NCBI GenBank assembly: GCA_029213305.1
Contig: JARGPA010000018.1
Location: 16,146-80,145, forward strand
Direction: 5' to 3'
DNA: 64,000 nt
Source of the DNA: Phycisphaerales bacterium
GTDB lineage: Bacteria > Planctomycetota > Phycisphaerae > Phycisphaerales > UBA1924
Part shown: one piece after another, positions 19,601 through 27,503 of the stretch
Layout: every line of letters begins with the position of its first letter
How positions within the stretch are numbered: the stretch's first letter is position 1
Program-made: the position numbers and the translations under genes
The notes under the pieces: model-generated
What the model was told of the DNA's origin: nothing
The model's input: the letters and a program-made list of their open reading frames with translations, nothing else
The model's database searches: none

Positions 19601-21136
19601 GAGAACTTCGAGGATCTTTGTGCGACTGAGTTGACTAGATCTTGCTAGTTGTGAGATCGATTGGAGTTGGATCGCAGATGCAATCGGATTCCGTGGCGCA
19701 ATTCGTCCAAGCAAATCAACATAATCAATCACCTCTGCAAGTCTGTTTACAGCGCTGTATGTATCAATGATTCGAACGACGGGATCAATCCATCCAACAT
19801 TTCCTGATGACTCATTCACATACTCCAACGATCGAACCCATTGGTCTTTTGCTTCTGCGATCCGACCATGTCTTGCGTAAATATCTCCAAGGACCAAGTT
19901 AAATGTTGGTTCTGTTGGATACATCTCAATCGCTTTTTTGATAATTGGACGCGCCTCTGCGGATTTGTTCTCGTTGAGTAGATCTCGGCCCTCGATGAGT
20001 CTTTGCCATGCTCGTGCACGAAAATCTAGATCAACTTCTGCAAGTTTCCCTAACAACTCATTCGCGATTTCAGTTTGACCTTGATCCTTGGCTGCAAGTA
20101 TTTGATAGCCGTACACATCTGCGACAGGATCTCCCTCTGAGTCTATATCTGCAAGACTTGCGAGTGTTTCAAAGTCACTCTCCCAGTAGAGACGACGCGC
20201 GGACCAGACAATACTGTCATAGTCATTATTTTTGTTAGCTGTTGCGAGACGAACTTGCAATGAAAGATCGTATCTGCCTAGAACATTGAAGAGCCTGTTG
20301 ATAAGCCCGGTAGATTCATGGCTCAGGTAAGTAGGATCTGAGTTAAAACTCTGTGATGCTAGATTCAACCCAATGAGTCCCGCGAGTTCATCAACATATC
20401 GAGCAATCACTGGACTGCCTCGCTCTGCGTTTGCTAACTCATTGTCGCTTGTAAATCTATTCCAATAATCTACGAGTTGAATATCAATCGACGGTTTCGT
20501 TGCAAGCATAGTTGCAATGTACTGATCAGACTCTTCAACTCGATCATCACTCTTGAGCCAGTGAACATACTCAAAGAAATCGACAAACGATGCTGATTCA
20601 TTCTCGATACTCTGCGCATAAAGCTCTTCGAGTTCAGGATTATTGTCGTCGAGTATTTCTACCGCATGACGAAGTTCCCTGAGTACTTCAATCGAGTTGT
20701 CACTATATTGCTTGCGGATTGTTTCGCCGAGCGTTTTCGCTTCGAGACTCATTCCAACAAGATTAAACAAAGGCAACAGCTCTTTTGATGCTTCGATATC
20801 ACCTGGATTTGAAGTAAGGTACGAACGGTAAGATCGAATCGCAACCTTAATGTACCCACCATCGCTCGTTTGAACCTTTGCTCTCGCACGCGCGAACGCG
20901 AGCTCAATCTCAGGTTCTGGATTGTCCGTGCGACTGAGATAACGCCCGAGCTGTTTGCTTGCTTCGGGGAGATCACCTGACTCGACCGCGGCTAAACCTT
21001 GTGATCGCATCGATTCGATTGAACGATTTGCTTGCCATGGTCGAATCACGAAATATCCGACAAGGACAAGAAGGACTACAGACGCGAGCGAACCCAATAA
21101 AATGATCCGTCGGAAAGTTCTAGGTTTGAGTGCCAT
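16640..21136 (-). CDS. Very large membrane-anchored TPR protein of the exopolysaccharide/exosortase locus
   Basis: 1498 residues. One N-terminal membrane helix (residues about 10-29, IILLGSLASVVLLVLVGYFV) is followed by an almost continuous helical-repeat region. TPR-like units are recognisable at the start (GLAAVESGDLPEASKQLGRYL), the middle (LVLGDIYARHGRIAEAKDQWVRSLE) and the end (TRGWVEIATERLNDAETSFLRAIEVDSSNIEGWAGLAIVQY). The topology suggests a periplasmic scaffold tethered to the inner membrane. Large TPR proteins such as PrsT accompany PEP-CTERM/exosortase operons, though usually much shorter. It is the last gene of the six-gene operon with exosortase and Wzc, 23 nt after the phosphoglycosyl transferase gene. 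The specific partner is unknown. Confidence 0.8.
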   Translation of the reverse strand: MALKPRTFRRIILLGSLASVVLLVLVGYFVIRPWQANRSIESMRSQGLAAVESGDLPEASKQLGRYLSRTDNPEPEIELAFARARAKVQTSDGGYIKVAIRSYRSYLTSNPGDIEASKELLPLFNLVGMSLEAKTLGETIRKQYSDNSIEVLRELRHAVEILDDNNPELEELYAQSIENESASFVDFFEYVHWLKSDDRVEESDQYIATMLATKPSIDIQLVDYWNRFTSDNELANAERGSPVIARYVDELAGLIGLNLASQSFNSDPTYLSHESTGLINRLFNVLGRYDLSLQVRLATANKNNDYDSIVWSARRLYWESDFETLASLADIDSEGDPVADVYGYQILAAKDQGQTEIANELLGKLAEVDLDFRARAWQRLIEGRDLLNENKSAEARPIIKKAIEMYPTEPTFNLVLGDIYARHGRIAEAKDQWVRSLEYVNESSGNVGWIDPVVRIIDTYSAVNRLAEVIDYVDLLGRIAPRNPIASAIQLQSISQLARSSQLSRTKILEVLAPFESASEISPEALATIAPQIATMYASVGKTENAKNILLRAMESNPNDQLAILMLGVDSRYQLGVADELGIDLQRLTSSSPRSALQFALNKWNVSGDAEEGLAFIDRGIADAGENDPNTWALIRTQYLDAVNSPEAEQAWRALLAQNPEDVDLLYRAIDSNAIGKDIVAVDELIAKVVELNSTAGQAVPSRLRLARAVALTKERITKDSRLQALEIIRGVVANEQDNIYARNMLGRLLAVKPAPDLEESERFEPDMQGAVDQYLVISRQVNGRVAQNYLLEAADLSYENNDNESSRQHLLEFVSRFPNDYQILGQVAKRFKNMNELDSAADIYARVYRNETESLDIVLDSGIELANIYHAQQNRSQGVALLNDLRESETLSEEQVFEIASLFAKFGYQGDGVDIASSGKRYGLDSVDSKLVHAKFARAYISSSEFERLLRELIETEPETEQAWSLLIRSFIRDQRYDDAKELVTLAQAQLPESTEIKSLALMSNGQLTSATQLIESGAVESNPIVEAAVKRVDEFTAAKPNRPANELRGLLISMLNEFPEFQPIQRFALVELQQLGMGPVELSAYANRAAKFMPGESTVMRIAGNAYLDSNNPTEAKRIATLWRSNVTGSPIDADILIARAEVLLNNFEKASQTLSPYIQGAVNNPDLSQNIDVLLVFSHAQLKLGEDPAMTASRIESALATSKEIRQRVWLNLVAYSVPDANIAASWLDKVTPYIEDDELVTLGNSWMLMINRFEAFIPEYAQPALDTINRAVELDASSPITISSLARANYVMALSVSDTTLRSNFMSLAYNGMVQADQLEPTNLGYLAQAASYAMEADNSEFAEVQYREILSREPAPGPFTASIYNNLAMLIERKGGTQQELDEAYRYSVQATELWGDTPSFWGTRGWVEIATERLNDAETSFLRAIEVDSSNIEGWAGLAIVQYQLGGNRVEDAANSFQRVMNLLQNEPTQNQDLVDRLRSLGDDQWAMELGE

Positions 21137-21159
21137 CGGGGCCTTTCGTGCGAAATTAA

Positions 21160-22581
21160 TTAACGGGCCAATGCCGCAAATATCATGACAACTGTTCTCC
21201 AGATGATATAGACATCAAGAACAAATGTTGCTTTCTCTACATATTCAATGTCATAACGGATCCATTCTTGGAAATCCGCCCCGTCAGATCGTGTACGTCG
21301 AATCTGCCAAAGCCCAGTCACCCCGGGACGAACACTCAATCGAGCTTCGCGCCATCCTGGACAATACTGATTCTCTGAAAACGGGCTTGGTCTAGGACCA
21401 ACCACAGACATATGACCTGTGAGTACATTCAAAAACTGAGGCAACTCATCAAGTTGAAGTTTGCGTAAGACTGATCCAACCTTGGTAATCCGCGGGTCTT
21501 TCTCCATGAAAAACTGCGGGCCGTCAGCCTTATTTTGTGATTGCAACTCCGCTTTCATCGCTTCTGCGTTGCGATACATCGTCCTGAACTTCAGACACCC
21601 AAACTCTTTGCCATTGATTGATTCTCGTTTATGTGCAAAGAAAATAGGAGATCGATCCTCGATCCAAATCGCAAGAATAATAAATGGATAAAGCGGGAGT
21701 GTGAGCGCCAGTGCAATCAAAGCAAACACAATATCAAACAATCGTTTGAATACACTTGATGTGTATGTCGCCGCTTGATCAATCCGTCGCTCTGGTCTTG
21801 TCTGAACTGCTTCAATATCTTTCCACTCAACCTCATCAGTTTCAGGTCGTTGCTTTGGATCATCCCAAAGAACCGCAGGTCCGACTGCTGATTTACCCTC
21901 AGGGATAAATCTACCCGCGCCGATCCAAATCGGTCCAGTGATCGCAGATGGATCAGTTACGAGCGCATCCTTATCTGCCCAACTCTCGCGTCCTAGTTTT
22001 TCTACGCGAGCAATTGTAGAAAATGGATGTTTCCAAGTTTGAGCGAGATCTTGAACAAATCGAGCACATTCAATATCAGAATCGCTGTTGTAGACATATC
22101 CCTTTGCACGGACTGCAGCACTGAGATCTTCAGGGACAATCTTTCGAAGCTCTGCCCAAGGAGATTGGTCGTCTGTCATCGATGCCCAATCGAGTGCGAG
22201 TTCTGGATTGGATGTAAGTCCAACACGCGCATGGCGCTGACTCTTTCCAGATTCATACACTCTTCGGAACTGAAGAAACTGTCCATCAGGACGCGCATCG
22301 ACAAGTTCTCGATAATCAAGTGTGCGACGATCCGCAAGACGAATCATGAGCAAATCTGGATTCAACCAACACATCAACTCAAGCAACTTAGGTAAAGGCA
22401 TCACAACTAGGTGAGACCGATTAACTAGAAGATACAACTCTGCATGCTTATCAATCTTGATTCCAGGGGAACCACTCGGAATAACCTGAATTCCTCGTGA
22501 TTTCCAGAACCTCGCATGAAGCTGGATCGGGGTTAATCCCCAAAGTGTATGTACCGATTCATCGTGTGCAGGCGCGATCAT
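21160..22581 (-). CDS. Phosphoglycosyl transferase (sugar transferase) with nucleotidyltransferase/β-helix-like N-terminal half
   Basis: 473 residues. The C-terminal part (about 278-473) is a monotopic bacterial sugar transferase: re-entrant helix KRLFDIVFALIALALTLPLYPF, KFRTMY, the LRKLQLDELPQF catalytic block, SVVGPRPSPF and RPGVTGLWQI. It would transfer a sugar phosphate to undecaprenyl phosphate, the first step of repeat-unit synthesis. The N-terminal about 275 residues are not the usual four-helix WcaJ/WbaP domain. They contain an alternating α/β region and then ITGPIWIGAGRFIPEGKSAVGP, which looks like left-handed β-helix hexapeptide turns. That resembles a degenerate sugar nucleotidyltransferase. 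The start overlaps the upstream wzc-type gene by four bases (ATGA). Confidence 0.85.
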   Translation of the reverse strand: MIAPAHDESVHTLWGLTPIQLHARFWKSRGIQVIPSGSPGIKIDKHAELYLLVNRSHLVVMPLPKLLELMCWLNPDLLMIRLADRRTLDYRELVDARPDGQFLQFRRVYESGKSQRHARVGLTSNPELALDWASMTDDQSPWAELRKIVPEDLSAAVRAKGYVYNSDSDIECARFVQDLAQTWKHPFSTIARVEKLGRESWADKDALVTDPSAITGPIWIGAGRFIPEGKSAVGPAVLWDDPKQRPETDEVEWKDIEAVQTRPERRIDQAATYTSSVFKRLFDIVFALIALALTLPLYPFIILAIWIEDRSPIFFAHKRESINGKEFGCLKFRTMYRNAEAMKAELQSQNKADGPQFFMEKDPRITKVGSVLRKLQLDELPQFLNVLTGHMSVVGPRPSPFSENQYCPGWREARLSVRPGVTGLWQIRRTRSDGADFQEWIRYDIEYVEKATFVLDVYIIWRTVVMIFAALAR

Positions 22582-24809
22582 GATCCGGTACTCCTCGGAG
22601 GCTGAGTATCAACAGACTTTGCTTTTGCACTAAAAAGTGATCCCGCAACTGGTCCAACTCGCATCGTCGGCCTGTTATCAACATCCTCTTGTTGTCGTGA
22701 AACTTGACGAGAGAAGTGGACAGACATGCTACTGGATGCTTCACGCAACTCGTGAATCGATGCACGATTGAAGACAGTTGCAATAATGTGACCCCCTACT
22801 GCATTCACCTGATCAATCGCTTTCTTTACAAGTGGTTTGTATTGCCCGCGTCCGACGACCATAATCACCCCGTCAGCTTGAGGAGCAACAAACACTGCTT
22901 CAACTGATCCAAGGATGGGTCCTGTATCGATCAAAATTGTATCAAAGTCCTTCCGAACATGCTTGATCAATCTCGCAACAGATCGCGGGGCTAACCTGCT
23001 CACTCGTTCATCATCACCATACCCTGCAGGTAAGATGTGCAACCCCTCAAAGTCTGTATCTTGGATGAGCTCATTTGTTTGCTCTTCAGAATCAATTGCT
23101 TCTGCTAAACTATCTGCATTGGGATATCCAAAGTGAACGCTCAATCCGCGGCCGATGAAATCAAGATCCAACAATAAGGTTCGATCACCACTCTCTGCGA
23201 ATGAAAGCCCGAGCGCAATAATCATGCTCGTTTTCCCGTCTTGTGGCGCTGGACTCGTGACACAATACACCTGAGGTTGTCCAACTTCAGCTTTAATCTG
23301 GAGCTGAGATCGGATCTGATGAACTGCAAACGCAGAAGCAGTTGCAAGCTCTTGATTTGCAAGAGATGCTCCTAGATCTGGTAACATCCCAATAATGCCT
23401 GAGCTAGCTCCTGAGAGGATGTTGTCATCTGAATACTGAATCTTGTGACTAAAGTATCCCAAACCAAGCACAACAAAGATCGGTAATGAACTAGCACCAA
23501 CAAACCCAACTAATGCGAGTTTCTTTCGAGGATCAGAAGTAGGTTCTCTAGGCTCAGTCGCTTTACCAGCGATACTGATTTTCCCGAGTGTATCTTTCAT
23601 GTTATCAACTTGAGACTCGGTATCGATCTGATCCAAACGACGATTCACTTCTGAAATCGATTGTTGTACACCCGATCGATCTTCCTTCAGGGATTCGAGA
23701 TTGATACTGATTGTGTTCAGTTCACCAAGCTTTGCTTGTTCGATTCCTGCACTCTCATCAATACGGGCAATTCTCGCATTGAGTACATTCTGCGAGAGGA
23801 TCTGTTTCCCATCTTCATAGATTGGAACTGAAGCAATATCCCCTGATCGAAGCTCCTCTAGTCGTTTATCAATCTGAGTCTGTGAATTTTCAATCATCAA
23901 AGTGATCCGACGAACATCACGGTGTTCTTCTCGTAACCCCTCTGAAATCATCATTTCTTCGCGTGCATCTACTAATCCATTGCGACGATTGAACAAATCC
24001 GCAATCATCGGATCGACAACCATTGCTTCTTCAATCGTCATCGAATCTGAACCCGAGTTGCTCTTAGAGTCTTCAAACTGTTCATACATCGCGAGTTGAT
24101 CAGAATATTTTTTTCGTTCTGCATCGAACTGTCGAATCTTGAGAAGTGAGTTCTGAATCAAAGGCGTCAGGTTTTCAGTCCCTACACTTGAAACTCTATT
24201 TGCGATCTGGCTATCCAAGCTGTCTCGTTGAGCCATCAAATCTACGCGTCGTTTCTTCAACGCATTCACAATCTCAGGGTTATCAATACTTCCTTCTTTC
24301 CCGTACTTTGCAAGGTATGCATTCATCACTGAACCCACAATTGCGGTCGAAACCAAAGGATTCTCGTGGCTATACGATACAGTAATGATTTCCTGAGCTC
24401 GACGATCAGGCCGAACTGAGAGTCCTCGTTGGATATCTGAAGGAGTTGAAATGCTTGACAATCTTCTTACTGGTTCCCATTCGTCTGCTTCAATTGCATT
24501 TTGAATCACATCGCCGTTTCGGATCAGTTCAGCTTGTGAACTTACGAAACTAGAGAACATCTTTGGAGCAGTACTCTGCTCTGAGTCATACAAAACCTTA
24601 GGAAGAGTTGGTTGGATACGGATCAATCCAACGCTCTTGAACTGTGGTTCTTGAGACATATATCCCAGAGTGCCGCCCACGAGCCCAAAGATTGATGCAA
24701 GAACCAGCGTTAGGATGTATTTCCCACGAAGCATGCGATGAACAAGCACAAAAACATTTGTATGTGCTTGCTCGCTCTCAGATTCCCAGTTCATTTGACT
24801 CGCATTCAT
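22578..24809 (-). CDS. Wzc-type chain-length protein with BY-kinase domain
   Basis: 743 residues. The Wzz domain has membrane helices at about 31-51 and 431-453, flanking a long periplasmic coiled coil with many Gln, Arg, Asp and Glu residues. The cytoplasmic C-terminal kinase has Walker A at about 521-528 (APQDGKTS), Walker A' LLLDLD at 545-550, and Walker B TILIDTGPI. In this family the kinase and its autophosphorylation cycle control polymer length and export. The tail after the kinase contains no tyrosine cluster, so classic C-terminal tyrosine phosphorylation is not possible. The gene overlaps both neighbours by four bases and sits with exosortase and EpsI. Confidence 0.88.
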   Translation of the reverse strand: MNASQMNWESESEQAHTNVFVLVHRMLRGKYILTLVLASIFGLVGGTLGYMSQEPQFKSVGLIRIQPTLPKVLYDSEQSTAPKMFSSFVSSQAELIRNGDVIQNAIEADEWEPVRRLSSISTPSDIQRGLSVRPDRRAQEIITVSYSHENPLVSTAIVGSVMNAYLAKYGKEGSIDNPEIVNALKKRRVDLMAQRDSLDSQIANRVSSVGTENLTPLIQNSLLKIRQFDAERKKYSDQLAMYEQFEDSKSNSGSDSMTIEEAMVVDPMIADLFNRRNGLVDAREEMMISEGLREEHRDVRRITLMIENSQTQIDKRLEELRSGDIASVPIYEDGKQILSQNVLNARIARIDESAGIEQAKLGELNTISINLESLKEDRSGVQQSISEVNRRLDQIDTESQVDNMKDTLGKISIAGKATEPREPTSDPRKKLALVGFVGASSLPIFVVLGLGYFSHKIQYSDDNILSGASSGIIGMLPDLGASLANQELATASAFAVHQIRSQLQIKAEVGQPQVYCVTSPAPQDGKTSMIIALGLSFAESGDRTLLLDLDFIGRGLSVHFGYPNADSLAEAIDSEEQTNELIQDTDFEGLHILPAGYGDDERVSRLAPRSVARLIKHVRKDFDTILIDTGPILGSVEAVFVAPQADGVIMVVGRGQYKPLVKKAIDQVNAVGGHIIATVFNRASIHELREASSSMSVHFSRQVSRQQEDVDNRPTMRVGPVAGSLFSAKAKSVDTQPPRSTGS

Positions 24810-25495
24810 GGGTTGCTCCCCTCAACATCATTGTGTTCAACTTGCGAGTTGAGCACTGCATCAATCGCAGGCTGCGCAATCACAACCATTTCATCAAGTA
24901 TCCATTTCCGGAGTTCAGGATCGACTTGCCCATCGATCACAACCTGAAGTTGGGCAGCCCCATACTTCCGATACTCATAATCAGCACTTAACTTCCGAAC
25001 ATCTTTCATCGAAACTGTTTGCAAGCCGTTGGGCAAAACAAACAAGCTGTATACGCTGATATCGCGTTCAACTTTGCCTGCAACTCGATGGAACCCGTAC
25101 TGCCTTAATGCATACTTTGAACTTGAGAACATGCTGACTGGGTTCTCACCCGCTTCCATCCATCCATTTGCAGGATAACAACGCGGCGGGTAGTGCCCTG
25201 CCATATCTCGTGTATCACGACATTGGACAATCAAGAGTGTTGCAGAGACTGCTTGCTCGTTATGTTGATATCTGCGTGCAACCATCGCATTCGGACGAAG
25301 CAGATTCGTCGCGGCCTGAGGGATTGGGACTTGCTCGCCGACCCATCCATTTATATCAACAGGAGTGCGATTGATGACATCTGCGACTTGCTCGTGGTAC
25401 AACTCGATCGCTTCCTTATCACCTGGATTGGCGCGAACCAATCCAACAATAATGAGGAGTATGAATGCAACCGGGATGGCAAGTTTATTAATCAA
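24806..25495 (-). CDS. EpsI-family exosortase-associated protein
   Basis: 229 residues. One N-terminal membrane helix or uncleaved signal (LAIPVAFILLIIVGLV) is followed by the EpsI/DUF3485 domain: INGWVGEQVPIPQAATNLL, ARRYQ, and LLIVQCRDTRDMAGHYPPRCYPANGWM. EpsI proteins are found next to or fused with exosortases in exopolysaccharide loci, where their molecular role is undefined. Here it is separate from, and 23 nt after, the exosortase gene. The start is TTG at 25495 with no in-frame ATG nearby and only a weak GAAAG upstream, so the exact N-terminus is uncertain. Its end overlaps the Wzc-type gene start (ATGA). Confidence 0.85.
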   Translation of the reverse strand: MINKLAIPVAFILLIIVGLVRANPGDKEAIELYHEQVADVINRTPVDINGWVGEQVPIPQAATNLLRPNAMVARRYQHNEQAVSATLLIVQCRDTRDMAGHYPPRCYPANGWMEAGENPVSMFSSSKYALRQYGFHRVAGKVERDISVYSLFVLPNGLQTVSMKDVRKLSADYEYRKYGAAQLQVVIDGQVDPELRKWILDEMVVIAQPAIDAVLNSQVEHNDVEGSNP

Positions 25496-25518
25496 GTTCG
25501 TCTTTCTTCAGTCATTCA

Positions 25519-26400
25519 TCACGATGATTGGGTTGCCAATGTAAATCGGTATGTAGGAACCATTGCCCATCTGAGAGCACGAGTAGCACCCATCAACATC
25601 AAGAACGCGACAGGCAACATAAGCCAACCCGCGATATCATGAAAATTATCCGCGATATCTTGTGGTGCATTTCCATAAAGAATCACTGTTGGCGCCAATC
25701 GAATCACATTACACACTATCGCTGCGATCGGGCTCAACAACAGGACCATTAACCGAACCGAGTTTCTCAATGGAACCGAAAAAGCAAACGCATACGAAAC
25801 TAAGACGAGTGCGAAAACCATCCGCATACCATTGCAAGCTTCTGCAACCGCAACGGGCATGTCATTAATGTTGACAAGGTTTCCAGATCGTTCTACATAA
25901 AAACCCATTGTTTCCAAGAGAGTCGTAGTCACCCTCGCAGTTGCATTTTGTAATGGGCCTGCAATCGCGAGTCTAATGTTCCCAGGGATTGGCACCAGCA
26001 ATACAAGGATCATTGCAGCGGGTGCAAAGTTTGCAACAACCTGTGATCCAACAACTGAAATGATCGCGCCGATAAGCATGAGTACTGCACCTGCGTGCCA
26101 ACCTGCTTGAAACGCATTTTGGTAACTGAGATAAGCAAGCAAACATCCTGCTAGAATTATCAACACTCCAAACCAACTAGCGTGAGGCGGACAGCGTCGA
26201 AATCGAATACGACGAATCCAAACAAGCCACGCTGCGATCGGGACCACAAGAATTATGTGACTCGATTCTTCGTCGTTGAGCGCAATGAGCAAGATATCTT
26301 GCCATTGACTCACAGCTGCAAAAATTGCTGCAGTTACAAGCACTACAAGCAAGACCGCTTGTTTGATACTCCAACCATATCTTGAAGGGAAGAACTTCAT
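25519..26400 (-). CDS. Exosortase (Xrt family transpeptidase)
   Basis: 293 residues with about seven to eight membrane helices. All three catalytic residues of the family are visible: Cys189 in AEACNGMRM, Arg234 in VCNVIRLAPT, and His254 in FHDIAGW. Exosortases cleave C-terminal PEP-CTERM-type tails at the outer face of the inner membrane and probably transfer the protein to another molecule. The matching substrates are most likely the two VPLPTA-tailed proteins encoded 10 kb downstream on the same strand, and perhaps the VPTPG-tailed protein at 60374. The ATG overlaps the upstream stop by one base (TAATG). Known XrtD, specific for VPLPA tails, is usually fused to EpsI, whereas here they are separate. 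Confidence 0.9.
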   Translation of the reverse strand: MKFFPSRYGWSIKQAVLLVVLVTAAIFAAVSQWQDILLIALNDEESSHIILVVPIAAWLVWIRRIRFRRCPPHASWFGVLIILAGCLLAYLSYQNAFQAGWHAGAVLMLIGAIISVVGSQVVANFAPAAMILVLLVPIPGNIRLAIAGPLQNATARVTTTLLETMGFYVERSGNLVNINDMPVAVAEACNGMRMVFALVLVSYAFAFSVPLRNSVRLMVLLLSPIAAIVCNVIRLAPTVILYGNAPQDIADNFHDIAGWLMLPVAFLMLMGATRALRWAMVPTYRFTLATQSS

Positions 26401-27326
26401 TAGGACCTCGCCTTCTTAACTGTGCCCGTGAGCACTTTGTCGATCACCCGAGCGCCTGGCATTACAACAGAACCAGGACAAAGAATTGAACGCACAACAA
26501 CAGCACCTTTTCCAACTGTCGCGCCTTTGAGTGCGATCGAATCATGGAGGATAACATCGTCCGCGACGTTTGCATCCGGTTCAACAATCGAAAAAGTACT
26601 CTCCCACTCTTCACGATACGGATCTTCGTCAATTGTTGCTCCGGATCCGAATCCAGCAGTTTCAGCACGAATCGCATTAAGATATTCTGCTAATGACCGA
26701 GTTGGATGTGCATATGCACGATGGCGTTCAACAACAGAAACTTTGTGTTCCATCTTCCAAGCTTCTAACGATTGTTCTTTGAGATCAACATATCCAATGT
26801 TGTTTACCGATTTGAGCACGCCACATCGGATAAGCCAAACCCCAACAGGAGCACCATCCATACATGACACAAAGGATACATCTGCGGTCTTCTTAGCCAT
26901 CGCATGTACTAGATCGCTCAAAGGCTCGAGAAAAACCTGAGCACCTGAGCTGACAATTATGTAATCGTCATCAGCCATTTCCTTTGTTGCATCTGAGAGC
27001 ACTCCAGCAACCCCACGAATGGGAGACGCATCTTCCTGAACAACACAGTTCACGAGATCAGTCTTCCCTAAGTTCGTCGGAGGCCGACTCTCAGTATCAA
27101 CAAGGACACGCATTTCTAGATTTTGTAAATCAAATCGACGAGCGCACGCTTGAGCATTTGCCATATGATGTGAAGTAATTGACCCTGACACAAGAGGTAG
27201 ATCGAGAAGACTTCGATCTATCCGCCGAGCTAGAGGCGTAGATCGTACGGATCCATAGAGGACAATCATCGATCGGATCGATTGGATGATGTCAGATGGT
27301 TTAGTTGGTGACTCAATAGTGGACAT
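26400..27326 (-). CDS. Degenerate sugar nucleotidyltransferase-like protein with left-handed β-helix tail
   Basis: 308 residues. The N-terminal fold reads like an NDP-sugar pyrophosphorylase but the signature GGxGTRL is replaced by LYGSVRSTPLARRI, so the diphosphate-binding loop is damaged. The middle (DDYIIVSSGAQVFLEPLSDLVHAM) corresponds to the metal-binding region, without the usual DxD-type acidic pair. The C-terminus (NVADDVILHDSIALKGATVGKGAVVVRSILCPGSVVMPGARV) is a hexapeptide-repeat β-helix. It may be a catalytically dead regulator or a divergent enzyme. It is the first gene of the exosortase operon. ATG 27326 is chosen over a TTG at 27332; there is no obvious ribosome binding site. 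Confidence 0.65.
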   Translation of the reverse strand: MSTIESPTKPSDIIQSIRSMIVLYGSVRSTPLARRIDRSLLDLPLVSGSITSHHMANAQACARRFDLQNLEMRVLVDTESRPPTNLGKTDLVNCVVQEDASPIRGVAGVLSDATKEMADDDYIIVSSGAQVFLEPLSDLVHAMAKKTADVSFVSCMDGAPVGVWLIRCGVLKSVNNIGYVDLKEQSLEAWKMEHKVSVVERHRAYAHPTRSLAEYLNAIRAETAGFGSGATIDEDPYREEWESTFSIVEPDANVADDVILHDSIALKGATVGKGAVVVRSILCPGSVVMPGARVIDKVLTGTVKKARS

Positions 27327-27503
27327 ATTCAATTCGCAAATGTAGCTGTACCCTCAAAACCCGCTCGAACCCATCCAAAACTACAATCATGGGCACCGAT
27401 GTCAGAAGACAAACGCGCACCACTCATTCTTGGAACTACACGAACTATCGGCTGATCTCTTCGCCCGCTTTGGGGGGCTCTCAAGATCAGTCTAGGAAAC
27501 AAA

